Positions 11,310 to 23,389 of a DNA stretch of 64,000 bases are shown piece after piece (the stretch's first letter is position 1; each line of letters opens with the position of its first letter). Made by a program: the position numbers and the translations under genes. The notes beneath the pieces are model-generated. The model did no database searches, was not told where the DNA came from, and saw only the letters and a program-made list of their open reading frames with translations. The stretch spans positions 17,441 to 81,440 of the forward strand of contig JAYEVE010000628.1 of the NCBI GenBank assembly GCA_036346375.1, read 5' to 3'. The DNA is from Guadua angustifolia (Eukaryota; Streptophyta; Magnoliopsida; Poales; Poaceae).

Positions 11310-13425
11310 ATTGAGTGAGGATCAAGTTTATACGCTCGGGATTACGGGATGAGGACAACAGCAATGCATAATGCTAGGAATGATGAGAGGGATAGTGGTT
11401 TTGTTGATGATCTCGAGGATGCAAGGATTAATGTTGATGATCTCAACCCGGATGAAGTATTTATTGCTTATGACAAGGATCACCCTCAATGGATCTAGGT
11501 GTGCTATATCCTCCATGAAAGAGTTCGGGCTTGCTATAAAAGTATGCTATCAATGAAGAGTTTGATTTGGGGGTTGAAAAAAGTGATCGACAAGATTTTG
11601 GAGTCTTGCAAAGTCAAGGCTGCCCTTGGAGGATTGTTGGGCATAGGAGGAGTGATCTTAAAACCATCATGGTACTAACTATTTGACTAATGTTGTGTTT
11701 GTGCTGATTTGTTTTATGCTATTGCTGGCTTTGCATTTGTACTAACTATTTGACCAATATTGTGTATGTGTTGATTTCTTTTATCCTATTGCAGGTTTCA
11801 GTACTCAAAGGGGAGCACACATGCACATCTAGCAGTAGGGTAAGGATACAACAGCCACAAAATCATGGGTTGCAGACAAGGCTCTCCCTATTCTGAGGAG
11901 GAGTCCTAACATTGGTGCCAAGGAGCTGCAAAAAAAGCTGGAAGATGATTATAAGGTAACAATCACTTATGACACTGCTTGGAAAGGGCTACAAAAAGCT
12001 CTTAGGGAGATGTATGGTAGCTGGGAAGATAGCTTCCAATTGCTTTATAGATAGAAAGCAGAGGTCTTAAATAGGTCACCAGGAAGTGTTGTAGAAATAG
12101 ACACGAGATGTGTAGATGAGAGAGTGTATTTTCATAGGTTTTTCTGTGCACTAAGGCCATGCACTGAGGGGTTTCTTAGGGGATGTAGACCTTACCTTAG
12201 CATTGATAGCACTGCCCTAAATGGGAGGTGGAATGGGCACTTGGCAACACTGCTCTGACTTTGGATGGACATAATGGATGTATCCGATTGCTTATGGGTT
12301 TTTGACTCAAGACGAGAAGATAATTGGAGTGCAGTTCATGACTCAATTTGCACAAAGCACTAGGAGACCTCCCTCATTAGCCATATGTACAGATGCTTGT
12401 AAAGGGTTAGAAAATGCTGATTAGCAAGTTTTTCCTAATGCGAGAGAAGAGGAGTGCTTTAGACACTGATGCAAAATTTCATGAAGAAGTTCCATGGAAA
12501 TAGTTTTGGTGAAATGTACCTGCAGCAAGGGCATATAGGGTTCGGTGTTTGACAACCATATGGGGTCTGTTACGACAAAATGCCACGAAGTCATGGAGTT
12601 TTTGAGCAGTGGCATCCTCTGAAATGGATGAGGTGCTTGTTCAATCCAGATGTCAAATGTGATTACATCAATAACAATTTAGCGAATGCTTTAATAATTG
12701 GATTAGGGACATCAAGGATCTCCCGTGGTTGACTGGCCGACAAGTCGAGGAGATGATCATGGTTCTCTGGGCCAAAAGGAGAAGGATTGGGGAGAGGTTA
12801 GAAGGCGAGGATACTACAGCGGTGTTAGTTCAGATCAAGGCCAGAACTAGGGGGTTGGGACACCTGAGAGTGGTCCAAGCAGACCAAGTAGTGGCAGAGG
12901 TGTGGGATAACAGCTCTGGTGACAGGCATGTGGTTAGGGAAAACTCACATGAGTGTACATGTATGGAGTGGCAGCACACAGGCAAGCCCTGTGATCATGC
13001 TCTGGCCAGTATCACTACTCACAGGACATTCAACATTCAGGATTATGTCCATGAGTACTTCAGTCTTGACAGATATAAGGCTGCTTATGCCAGCCTCATT
13101 GAACCAATGCCAGACAAGACACACTGGCCACAGGTGGATCTTCTATTTCAGGTGGGTGCACCACTTGCAAAGAGGTCAGCTGGAAGGCAGAGAAAACTGA
13201 GGATAAAAAGCTTTCTAGAGGGAGGCAGAGATCCGTGCCAAGCAGGAGACAAGTCAAAGAAAACAATCTTTGAGAGGCCCTATCAAGTGTATGAGATGCT
13301 GGGGAGGTTGGCCATCGACAAGCAAGCTATAAGTGTCCACTAAGCGGCACAAAGAAAAGGCAAGCTACAATTCTTGTTGTATATCAAGCAACTTTTTTTT
13401 GCAACCGACAACATCTTGTGATGCA
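11310..13425 (+). pseudogene. MuDR-type transposase pseudogene
   Basis: Broken frames in order match a MuDR transposase, the DDE enzyme that excises and inserts Mutator elements. The N-terminal domain is near 11511-11670 (SMKEFGLAIK; GVLQSQGCPWRIVGHRRSDL). A probable intron follows (~11672-11795, ending ttgcag). Next come GVV-type linker (WVADKALPILRR), the first catalytic-region motif near 12200 (LSIDSTALNGRWNGHLATL), the second near 12390 (ICTDACKGLENA), and NNWIRDIKDLPWL near 12700. An open frame at 12729-13343 carries the SWIM zinc finger CTCMEWQHTGKPCDH (12957-13001). A C-terminal zinc knuckle (KCMRC...GHRQASYKCP) at 13285-13345 needs a frameshift. At least eight stops or shifts make it non-functional as written. 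Confidence 0.9.
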
Positions 13426-14785
13426 GAAAAGAAAGCCTAAGAGCAAAAGGTATGGCAAAGACAAGTGATCAACCAACCAAAGCTCCTATTCATGACACTA
13501 CAGGTGGTAAACCAGGAGGTAATTGCTTCAAATTCTCTAGTCATTTCATACCATGCTTATTTTTTGATACCATGCTTCCTTTTTGATCGCCTAAGCACAC
13601 TTCTAGGACATAACCAAACACGATCCTTTGCATGACTAGTACCCGAAGCGGGTAGTCAAACAGCTAGTACCTCACAAGCATGTCAAGAATCGACTAAGAA
13701 GAGATCTTCCTATTTTAAGAAAGACAAATAAGACAAAGAAATACAAAAAGTTGACCCCTAAGAAGAAGAAGAAGAAGACGACCGACATGGGCTTTTCAAA
13801 AAATTTGTACCGAAAGCGACTTTTGTTGTGATGCTTGTAATCGTAAACTTATCTTTGTGATGGTTGTAATCAGCAGCTTTTGTAATCCAAACATTGCTGT
13901 GATGCTTGTAGCATCCAAACAGTGCTGTCATCTGGAATGCTTGATGCATATGGATAGAGAAATGGGGTGTTTGGTTCTCGTTTGGTTCAACCAAGTTATC
14001 TGGAATGTTTCATATCTGTAATGCTGTGATGCTTCTAATGCCTTGCCAACATTACACAAATCAAACATTGTCTTGATTTTCTCCTTGTAAGTGATATACA
14101 TTACACAAATCAAACATTGTATTGGCACTTAAACAATTGTATTGCATAACTGCTATGAACATTACACATTACACAAACCAAGTCACTTTGCTTGAATTGC
14201 AATACATTACAAAAAGCTCTTCTTGAATTGCAATACATTACGTAAATCACTTCATTTGCACTATTACACATTTTTCACAATCAACACTGCTACAACAAGA
14301 AGAGCTAACCCGCAATCAGCACATTGCTTACAACCAAAATCGACAAATATTCATCAACTTTGAAATTCTTCTATCAATGTCAAGATCTCCATTCTCCATT
14401 CTCATTCTATAAGGTGCATCTACCGCTTCATGAACAGATTCATTGCATGCATCGGCCCAATGAATTAGCAATGAAGTTCTCATATTGCTCCTCCACATGT
14501 AGAATCCACACCTACCACGCATCTACAAATACGAAACATCCCGTTAAAAAAGAAAACCAAGAAACCAATTACAAAAGAAAAGACTATAAGCACTTACATG
14601 TTGCTCATTTCTACGACACTTGAAGAAAACCCTTCCAGGATTGTTGTTTGATCGAGAGACGAGCTCCAAAATAGAATTACCGTACCTAGGGCAGTCTACG
14701 AGGCAAACCCGATGGGCGTAGGAGGCCCTTTTGCACCGGAAGCTTGTGACATCGCCGACCAGCTAGCCTCCGCTCGACGCCGTGG

Positions 14786-15098
14786 TGACCGGAGACTCGC
14801 GGAGATAGTGCTCTCGCGATCGCCGTCACGGATCTGGAGTGGAGAAGTGGGGAGTGGCGAGGCGGGTGAAATGGGGTCTGGTCGGTCGGGTCGAGCCATC
14901 TAGCCCGAGTCAGCCCGATGCATGCAGCCGAGGGCAAGAGGTCCTTTTCCCATGCTTTTATCCGGTAAATGCACAAAAACTCCAAAATGGCATGGAAAGC
15001 GAAGTTGCGCGGATTGAGCGTGGCATTTTGGCAATGCCACATTAATAATGGCATTTGGGTGAAGCCGCATGTCCAGAGTGGCACAATGACAATTTTTC
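14786..15098 (-). repeat. Right terminal inverted repeat of MULE
   Basis: Reverse complement of the left repeat, from the ctctcgcgatcgccgtcacg region outward to gacaatttttc. It is slightly shorter than the left arm because of indels. Confidence 0.9.
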
Positions 15099-15235
15099 GC
15101 AGAAACGACTTTTCGCTGCAAAAAAATGCACGAGATGGGCGTAACGCACTTTCGCTGCAAAAAAAAAAAGGCACGAGACGGAGCGTAAAAGCGACTCGCT
15201 GCAAAATACAAAATGCCGATTTACTACCCCGTTTG
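15099..15235. repeat. Imperfect ~50-bp repeats flanking the MULE
   Basis: Two to three units of acgac/gcactt-ttcgctgcaaaaaaa-tgcacgaga-tggGCGTaa. The phrase gcgcgagatggagcgtaaaacga also occurs just left of the MULE (10476-10498), so the MULE seems to have landed inside this repeat. Confidence 0.65.
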
Positions 15236-16195
15236 TAGCAGTGAAAGGAATAGAACTGAACGAGTGATGCAAGGAAAAATTGCGTGAGCTGCCTTAGGTT
15301 TGGAGACTGTGCTGGCTGTTCTGTAAAATTAATCTTGGCTGACTTAGATTCTTAAGCATTGGTGTCTTCTTAAGATGAAGTCTGCAGTTTCCTACGAGAA
15401 ACCTGGGTCAATGCACTCCTCTGTGTGTGTGTGGTGAAGCCCCCAGTCTAGCAGCAAGTCATTGATATACAGTCCAAATGTAATAAGTTCAGATATGAAT
15501 AAAAATATTTTGGCCTGAATTTGGGCAATATTTTGATGTTTGCTGCGTCTCTTAAGTGTTGACATGTGACCTGTGCTTGTGCAAAGTACTGTGGTGTTTT
15601 ATACCAATACACTTTGTCAGGCTCAATTTAGGACCTGTCTTATACTGATATGGCATTGAAAATGGTCTTACTTATCAAAACAGATGGTCGCACCAAGATC
15701 ACGGTTTTGCACTACAACCAACTCTAAAGTCTGAAGGACCATTGATCGTTAGGAATACTTGCATCTTTACTTGTTTTTAACTTGCCTGTTCTTTTGTGAA
15801 AAATGTCAGAGTTGAAGGACTCAATGGAATTGTAAGCCTGCCAGCTTCTGTGAATCTGTTTTACAAGCTGGTGACTTCATACGTGTTGCCAACTCACTGA
15901 ATGTGTGATTTCTGATGAATTTTATTTATATATTTTTCTTGGCATTGCCTGATTTTGGTTGTAGCCTTGTGATTAAGGATTTGGTGGGTCCGTCAGGGGC
16001 AAATATAACCATTGCTGGTGATCTGGTGATGACTGTGCTTGTAGCTAAAGGTCTATGTGGTCATTGTGTAGTCCCTTGTGTTTGGCAGACGGTGCTCCAT
16101 CTGTAAACCTTCGAGATTTCTATTTTTCATCCAAATAAGAATGAACAATACCATATTCAACAAAGCAGTTAGTCTCGCATTTAGATTTGTCATTA
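15236..16195. other. No gene seen; transcript-3'-end-like sequence
   Basis: AT-rich, UTR-like sequence. An open frame at 15915-16106 (ending VVPCVWQTVLHL) has no family I recognise, and I do not call it a gene. Confidence 0.35.
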
Positions 16196-16199
16196 TAAA

Positions 16200-17265
16200 C
16201 TTACACAAGCCCTCCGAATCAATCTAGGTTAGGCTCGTGTGTACACGTGGCATTCATGTGGCATGGTGTGGATGATGTGGCACGTTAGAGCGTGGTGACT
16301 GCCTCGGCTAAACGCAATGGATAGCTGCTCAGCGTGGCTACCACATTAGCGTCGCAACTCCGATGGCGGCAGCGATAGGCTTGTGAAGGGTACCACGAAA
16401 CATAACGCAACATTGCGATCTTCGTGACACGGTTGTTTTCATTGGCGAAAGAGCTGGCAATGACAGGCTCCACGGTGATGGTGGCCTCCATTGATGCTCT
16501 GGCGAGTTAAGGTGCTCACCTGGTAGAATGTGCAACAACGACCATGATAGTGCGCGCGAGATGATGAAGACGGTACCTTCGACGCCAACAGAAGAGAGCA
16601 AAGAAGTCGATGACTACGCTCACGACGTAAAATCTTCAAATCTCGAGGTGATCGCGACTTGATCCGGCTGCTAGGGACAGGGTTTTGGCTGAACCGTCTC
16701 TAGCGATGCGAATCCAAGGCTTGTACCCGAAGAGGCGACATTGGAGATGTTGTCCACGGCGAGGTGTCCAGCTTGGACATGCGAAGAAGACGATCGATAG
16801 GTTAGCCCCACCTACCAGTGACACAGCACGGCGCTGCAGGTGATGAGCTAGGTTGCACGACGAGATGGGCCAAGAAGCGGATTGGGCCAATTCGAAGAAA
16901 TTACGGAACGGGCCGATTTAACCGGGCCGAAGGAGAGGAAGACAGGCCAGCATGACATTTTTCGGTCCAAAGGGATTTTACAATATTTAATTTAGTTTTT
17001 TTTTAGAAAATACAGAGAAATCAAAAGAGCTCAAGTAAAATAACAAATGCATTTGAAAAATTCCTCTAAATTTTTAAAAATACTTTCAAGCATGAAGAAC
17101 TCAAATAAAATAATTTAAAATTGTTGACTTATGATTTCATCATGTTAAGTTATTTTTATTTATGAAATTCCCAATTTAAATTTTAATTACCAATTAAATT
17201 GGTGAAATTTTTTAGGAGTAAACTACACAAAAATATTTTCAAAGGGAAAAAATTAAGATGTTATA
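16200..17265 (-). repeat. Probable partial LTR, gypsy, related to the first element
   Basis: Read on the minus strand from 17265 it begins TATAACATCTTAATTTTTTC and then GAAAATATTTTTGTGTAGTT, close to the start of the 3' LTR at 4001 (TGTAACATCCCAAAATTTGG, AAAATATTTTGTGAAGTTTA). An AT-rich start then gives way to a GC-rich section (16250-16930), the same layout as the 4001 LTR. The left boundary is not resolved. Open frames in the GC part are not recognisable proteins. Confidence 0.45.
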
Positions 17266-17284
17266 GTCACAGAGGGTACAGACC

Positions 17285-17557
17285 ATAGTTCAAAATTTCG
17301 CTGACATTTTGGCTGAGATTTCATATTTTGGTCTTGGATGAAATTACAAATCATTTTTTTCCAATTTTTTTGTAGCCTAGGGCAACCTTTCACGGGAGGT
17401 TCAAAATCACTAAAATTTTGGTGATTTTGGCCGAAATTTTAGTTTCAAATTTACCTGATTTTAAATTTTCTTTTTGAATTTTGTCTGGATTTTGACCATG
17501 TCTGAGATGTGATCCAAAACAAAATTTGAAACCTTAGTGCATACACCAAGACAGAGA
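17285..17557. repeat. Small AT-rich element with gaaatttt-rich ends
   Basis: Starts agttcaaaatttcgctgac and ends caaaatttgaaaccttag, which are imperfect inverted copies. The same motif style (aaattttggtgattttggcc) recurs in the block at 18920-21210. Confidence 0.4.
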
Positions 17558-18149
17558 TCACAGCAGAAAAAACTAAACGTGGATGAACAGTTACAATTGG
17601 ATGCCTTTTGCAATCGTTCTCTAACGCAGGAAACAAAAACTACTCTGAACTCTGAAGAGTATATAAATAGAGCTGCTTTACAGAGCTTCTTTACAGTACA
17701 CTAAGTTCATTCTTTTCAATCCGATGAATCAAATTAGCTGGTATCTATTTATACTTCCTTCTATAGTAAAGTAGTAGAAATGTCGTTAGCAAATCAATAA
17801 CTAAATCTAATTTTTACCTATAAAATTTCTGTATAAACATTGGAAACAACAAAGACTAGCTTATATATGTCACGAAGCTCATGCTTTCTGGCAAAATTAA
17901 TCGTATATGCATGGATCCAGTGGCTGCTAGCATACAGCATTATCGATAAGATTCAGGAGAAAACCAACTCCGAAGTAGTAAAGCCAAACTAACTAATAGC
18001 CTATTCTACAAGAACAAAAATGACAACTGAATTAGCATGTTGCTCTTAGACACACTTGCACGCGGCCATGGCTGCACATGTCAAGGGATGGCGCAAGAAA
18101 AAATTAAGGAAATAAATTAATCAACCGACAGCACCAAATTAACGTACAC
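17558..18149. other. No gene seen; a TATA-like site only
   Basis: A good plant TATA sequence (gagtatataaatagagctgc) lies at 17657-17676, but I find no coding sequence downstream on the + strand, so its role is unsupported. Confidence 0.3.
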
Positions 18150-18293
18150 TAATAGCTAGCTCGAAAAGTTCGCAACTGGTGCAACACAAGTAGGTGACGG
18201 CGTCCGCAGAGTCGACGACGACGGCGTACAGGTGGTCCACCACCCCCCTCGCAGCACGGCGTGCCAGACGCCAGCAGGGGTGCCGCCGCGAGA
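18150..18293 (-). pseudogene. Short unrecognised coding-like fragment
   Basis: On the minus strand a GC-rich open stretch reads GVVDHLYAVVVDSADAVTYL, then CCTSCELFELAIS, and stops near 18150. It looks like the end of a real coding exon because of its composition, but I do not recognise a family, and the upstream part is replaced by AT-rich repeats. Confidence 0.25.
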
Positions 18294-18459
18294 TGATCAA
18301 AATTCATATATCATTTACCAATTGGCAATTCGGACAGAAAATTTACGATGGAAACATTAAGCCTTTGCTGCGTCGGCAACATGATGATGTGGACAATAGC
18401 AATGTGTACGCAAATTTCTAAGAATAAATTAATGGTGAGATTCACAGTTGATTAAAAAA

Positions 18460-18490
18460 CTAGATCAATGCCCGTGCGTTGCTACGAAAA
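18460..18490 (-). mobile_element. 3' terminus of another Helitron (other end not found)
   Basis: actagatcaatgcccgtgcgttgctacg is the reverse complement of a Helitron 3' end (hairpin, then CTAG, with T following). It is close to the termini at 8520 and 28113 but belongs to a different subfamily. No matching TC...CTATATAA start is visible to the right, so the element is truncated or longer than I can follow. Confidence 0.6.
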
Positions 18491-18679
18491 ATAAAATTAG
18501 TAACGAAACATAAAGGTCAAGCAATAAAAAAATATTATGCTACAAGATCAAACATCTATTTCTCCCAATTACAAAAGTTTTTATGACTTCTTCTCCGGTA
18601 TGAATTAAAACCAAATATATTGTACGTCACAATATATATTACTAATCTCAAAAATCAATCAATCATTTTTATCCCTTTT

Positions 18680-18920
18680 TGCAATTTATATTACCAGCTC
18701 GTGTTCCTTTTCCTCTCGTTATGCCCGCAGCGCACGTTCCTCGACGCCGTCGACCTCGTCTTCCTCGTCACCTCGCTCGGCTGGTGCTGGAATTTGTGAA
18801 ATGCTGCAGGACCCAGCACTGGAATCTCCCACCCCCACTGCACGCGCCATGCGCAGTGTGCTGTCCACATGTTCCTGGCCAGAGCCTTGCCACTCATCGT
18901 GCCCTCACACCCAAGGTTCA
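18680..18920 (+). pseudogene. GC-rich gene-like fragment, unrecognised
   Basis: A sharply bounded GC-rich patch between AT-rich repeats. One + frame reads QRTFLDAVDLVFLVTSLGWC and later MFLARALPLIVPSHP, interrupted by a stop. I cannot assign a family. It lies inside the possible Helitron body that would extend right from 18460, so capture of a host gene piece is possible. Confidence 0.25.
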
Positions 18921-21210
18921 AATTTTCGTTTCATGAGAAATTTCGTTCCAAGCCGAAATCCGAATTTTCGGCCAAAATTCGGTAAATTCGGTCGGAGGAC
19001 ATTCAAAATTAAAATTCAAACCGGTTTGTTTGGTATCGAATTTCAGAAATTTCACTTGAAATTACCAAATTTCGCCCAAATTGGACCTGATCAAAATTGG
19101 TTCAAACGACGTCGAAAAATTTTGAATTTTTTTTGTAGGTTCCTTACACATTAGAGATGTTCTCATAAAATTTTAGGTGATTATCAGATTTGTGGAATTT
19201 TTAAAAATTCAAACATTGATACTATGTAGATGAAACGTTGATCGGCAAGTTTGAACCGGATGAAAAATAGTACAAACGACGTTAGAAAAATTTTGAAATT
19301 TTTTTTGGAGATTCCTGACATAATTATGATATTTCTGTAAAAATTTCATATGATGATCAAATGTGAGGAATTTTTAAAAATTCAAACATTGGTACTGTCT
19401 TGGTAAAGCGCTGAGCGGCAAGTTTCATCCGAATGAAAATTAGAACAAAAGAGGTTATAAAATGTTGAAAATTTTTCTGTATGGTCCTGACACATCCATA
19501 ATATTCTCATAAAATTTTCATATGATGATCACATTTCATGAATTTTTAAAAATTCTAACAGTGCTACTATCCTATTAAAAGGCCGATGATCAATAATAGA
19601 TTTTAATTTTTTTAAAAAATTTTACATAAGGGTGAGAAGGAAATTCTTAATATCTCATAAAAATTTTGAATCATGATCATGCTCCAGCGAATTTATAAAA
19701 TTTGTAGAAGGCACAATGCCATTTATGTTATTTCTCTGTTTGATTTTTGAAATATAATACAACAAATTAAGTTCTGTGCTTACTGCATTCATAGATTTTA
19801 TTGACCAAACCAAGAAAGTTGAATTTTTTTTAAACTTTTATAGAATGGTACTGAGGAAATTCTTAATCTGTCATAAAATTTTAGATGATGACCACACTCA
19901 AGAAAATTTAGAAAAATCTAACAATTTTACTGTCCCAATTATGTCCATTCTGTTTTTAATTTTTTTAAAGATAACAAATGATGTTAACTTATTTTGAAAT
20001 TTTTTTTGTATGATCCGATTGTACCATAAATTTTTAAGATCATTATCAAGCTTGTAAAATTTTTTCAAAATTTGACAGTGTTTCTACTTCATTGGAAAAG
20101 TGTAATCAAGAAATAAAAGAATAACAAAAATGAAATCTAAAGCAAATAAAATTCAAAAATCATGGATAATCTTGAGAATAACCTGGAATCCCAATTTTAA
20201 ATGATAAAATATCATATCCAACATTTATGCATAAAATCCAAACTCATTTATTGCACCAAGACTAGAAACAGTAGCATTGTCAGAATTAAATAAAAATAAT
20301 TATGACTTATCTCCAGCTAAAAATTTCATATTATCTTCTGAAGCCATTAATGCACCTACAGTAAAACTTTCAGAAATTAATAAATTATTTTAGAATATTT
20401 AAAAATTAAAAAACAGAGAGAATTAAAAATTAGTACTCTGAATGTCAGAATTTTTATAAATTCCTGGAACAATATTTGGAGCTGAAAATTTTAAATAAGG
20501 ATCCTTAGCTGAAATAAACTTGAAAAACAAATTTTCAAAAAGTTTACAAAATATTTGAATTGTCTGATAAATCAAAATCCGAAATCTGAAAACTGTGCAG
20601 AGCAGATTGGCACATAAGTTCAGTACTTACTGCATTCATAGATTTTATTCAGAAAACAAATAAGGTTGAAATTTTTTGAAAATTTTATATAATGGTACTG
20701 AGGAAATTATTAATATTTTATAAAATTTTTAGATGATGATCACACTCGAGAAAATTTACAAAAATCTAACAAGTTTACTGTCCCAATTATGTCCATTCTG
20801 TTTTTGATTTTTTAAAGATAACAAATGATGTTAAATTATTTTGAAATTTTTTTCTATGATCCCAAACAACAAGGTATGGTACTATAATTTTTTTAGATGA
20901 TTATCAGGCTTGTAAATTTTTAAAAACCCGGCAGTTGTTTTTACCCAAATTTTAAAAAATCTCAAAAATTAGTTTTTCATCAAATTTTCATGTAACAAGA
21001 CTTTGTTAAGGGTTATTGGACCCATTCCGTTCAAATCCGCCAAAACATTTGAAAATCCGATTTAAAACCCAAATTTCATGAAATTTTCAGAGCAACACCG
21101 AGCAAAATCAATTTTTTAAATTTCAAATTTGGTAGGTAGATATAAATTCGGGGTCCAAAACGAATTTCGGCGAAATTTCACCAAATTGCCGAAATTTCTA
21201 TCCTGACCCT
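18921..21210. repeat. AT-rich repeat block with gaaattt-rich ends
   Basis: Begins ggttcaaattttcgtttcat and ends ccgaaatttctatcctgacc. Degenerate ~170-bp units start near 19104, 19273 and 19444 (caaacgacgt-cgaaaaattttgaa...). A ~325-bp segment at 19771-20092 (gttctgtgcttactgcattc) is repeated at 20618-20946. No protein homology is visible; open frames here are low-complexity. Confidence 0.65.
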
Positions 21211-21396
21211 AGCGCCAAAGCGAGAAGTGAGAAAAATTGAGCCAAGATGTCCGAGGATTTTGCCCTTTTAGTAGGACCCTTTTCGCTTTAGACCTTGGTT
21301 TATGTGGTTTTTATGATATGGGAAGGGATCTGTCCAATTGTTTGCGAATATAAGCCCTTGAGAGGTGCTCCACTGCCCATGCGAACCCTCGGATTT

Positions 21397-21908
21397 GGGA
21401 TTTTGAATTCCCTACCCTCAATTGGATGGCGATTTTCGCCTCAATTCATGCCGCAATTATTTGCCACCGCTGCATCCAATTGATTTATAATCGCCATTTT
21501 GCTCATTTTCTCTGCATTTGCAATCCCGTTGGACCATTTTGCCCTTTCATCGTGTGTTTAGTACATTATATTAATCCATGTGCATAGTAATAACAAAATA
21601 CCAAAGATGGTTCCTAATGCTATTGTCGCAAACATTTTTTATGTTCTTGTTGAATTGCACAATGTGTTTTCCCGATATGATTAGGGGCATGAAGTTGATT
21701 TATTACCACTTTCATGATATGGCCAACTAATTTTTTAACAAACGAAGAAGAGGGCAAAATGGTCCGACAGATTGCAAATGCAGAGAAAATAAGCAAAATG
21801 GCAGATTATAAATCAATTGATGCAACGGTGGCAAATAATTAAGCGGCAGTGAATTGAGGGGCCGGAAAAAATTTGCCATCCAATTGAGGGGCAGGGAATT
21901 CAAAGCCC
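21397..21908. mobile_element. Fold-back MITE, Mutator-like, with 9-bp target duplication
   Basis: The first ~150 bases (gggattttgaattccctacc) and the last ~160 (cagggaattcaaagccc, reversed) are long imperfect inverted copies around a ~200-base loop. Both ends are bordered by ctcggattt (21388-21396 and 21909-21917), a perfect 9-bp duplication, which is the Mutator superfamily signature. At 512 bp it has no coding capacity. Confidence 0.9.
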
Positions 21909-21917
21909 CTCGGATTT

Positions 21918-22770
21918 CGATCTAATGGATATCTTTCGTTGTGTCATGGTATTTTTTAAAAAAACATAGAGGGACTTAAATGAAGTAAAAACTAGAAACG
22001 AATATGTGTTCGACTCGTATTTCTTCGAGGGTTTATTGATTGGATATTTGCATGCTATCTATAACTACTAAGCGTATACTGCCAAATAACACAACCGTTA
22101 ATTACGTCTTCAACCGTCATCTGTCTCGTCACCACAACTCATGAAACTTAACTTGATTTCCGCCTTTGTTATCCTAATGCAATCCAAAAAAAATTATAGT
22201 TGATGGCACTTCCATCGTCATTGAAGGGGAAAAGCTCGTTGGTGAATTTTGTAGTTCTTACTCACAATTCCCATATTTTTTCAAGGTGATTGCCTGTATA
22301 AGTTACAAAAACTTGCTCAAGCTCAGATTTAACACACATGTGCTGATGGTTGCTTAAGTCAATACTACATAGTAATGTGGGAAGTGCCATTGATTCACGG
22401 CCAACTTTGTCATAACTAGGCTAAGACAAAGAGTGACTTGCCATAAAAAATGTGATCAACAAAATGCTAGCCACTAGTTTAGTAACATTAGGCATCACAC
22501 CAAAACATCCCTTTAAAACCTCTAAATTTAGAGAGGTGCTTCTATACTTTTCTTTTTACAGTTACACAAATATTAAAGCATGAATGAAGGGTAGATAGTG
22601 ATTACTTACCCTTTAGCTTATTTTAAGATTTATACAACTTGTATTGAGAGGGAAAACATTAAAGCACTGCTCCTTAATTTAATACTATGCTTTGCGACAC
22701 TCATCAATCACTAATTATGATAATGCCATGCATGTTTTTTATATTTCAGGTACGTCGCAACTCAAGTATC
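21918..22770. other. No feature seen
   Basis: AT-rich intergenic sequence without coding homology or clear repeats. Confidence 0.35.
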
Positions 22771-22773
22771 TTA

Positions 22774-23004
22774 GGGACTGTTTGTTTCAGCTTTGGATTC
22801 TCTAAAAACTGATTCTGGATTGTGATTGTAGAGAAGCTGATTCTCCAAAAGCTAGAATTCAGAAGCACATATGAAGTGGATTGTGAATTCTAGTGTATAT
22901 GGGTGGGCTGGATTATGAGAATCGGATTCTAAAATCAGGCTGTTTGTTTCTGATTCTGCTTTTGGGATTAGAATCCAGAATCAAAAACTAAAATAAACAG
23001 GACC
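22774..23004. mobile_element. Tourist-type MITE (PIF/Harbinger)
   Basis: Ends GGGACTGTTTGTTT and (reverse) GGTCCTGTTTATTT, flanked by TTA at 22771-22773 and 23005-23007. Inner parts such as agaatc...gattct also fold. Same family as 28556-28727. Confidence 0.85.
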
Positions 23005-23193
23005 TTAGTAACTCACTGTTGGTTGCAGGCCACACTACAAGAGAATTTCATAACATGGAGGCAAAGTAGTAGCAGTGTTCTAATATAGTCTTGGCTTATT
23101 ATAATGTCGGGTAGTCCGATTATGATCAAGCTAGCAAGAAAGCAAACCTTTTCCCCTTATGCCAAAACAGAAATAGTTGGACATTCATAGTAA

Positions 23194-23386
23194 GGCGTTG
23201 TTTGGGACAGTTTTTTATTGTGCAGATTCTGAATTCTCTAAGAATCGGGTGGATGATAACTTCTGATTTTGTGAACAAATATGCATCTGATTATAGAAGA
23301 AGCTTCTCAAGAATAAGAAGATGTCACTCACCTGATTATTTAAGAATTTAGAATCTATACAATTAGAAACTGTCCCAAACAGAGTC
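23194..23386. mobile_element. Tourist-type MITE (PIF/Harbinger)
   Basis: Ends GGCGTTGTTTGGGACAGTTT and (reverse) GACTCTGTTTGGGACAGTTT, flanked by TAA at 23191-23193 and 23387-23389. 193 bp, no coding. Confidence 0.88.
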
Positions 23387-23389
23387 TAA

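Larger units (their letters stand above)
10499..15098 (+). mobile_element. Mutator-like element (MULE), 4.6 kb, MuDR type
   Basis: Long terminal inverted repeats starting GAAAAttgtcattgtgcca enclose a decayed transposase gene on the + strand. Flanking bases gtaaaacga (10490-10498) and cagaaacga (15100-15108) match at 6 of 9, a possible eroded 9-bp target duplication. Sequence between the transposase and the right inverted repeat (13430-14640) is non-coding, AT-rich and full of short echoes such as tgatgcttgtaatc and attacacaaatcaaac. Confidence 0.88.

Noticed and set aside
12919..13200. Second frame inside the MULE transposase
   Set aside because: It is an overlapping shadow of the SWIM-containing transposase frame.
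14686..15272. Overlapping frames near the right end of the MULE as genes
   Set aside because: They are translations of the terminal inverted repeat and its flanking repeat; the left repeat gives the mirror frames.
17657..17676. Promoter of an active gene (TATA box)
   Set aside because: No coding sequence follows on the + strand; a single TATA motif in AT-rich DNA is weak evidence.
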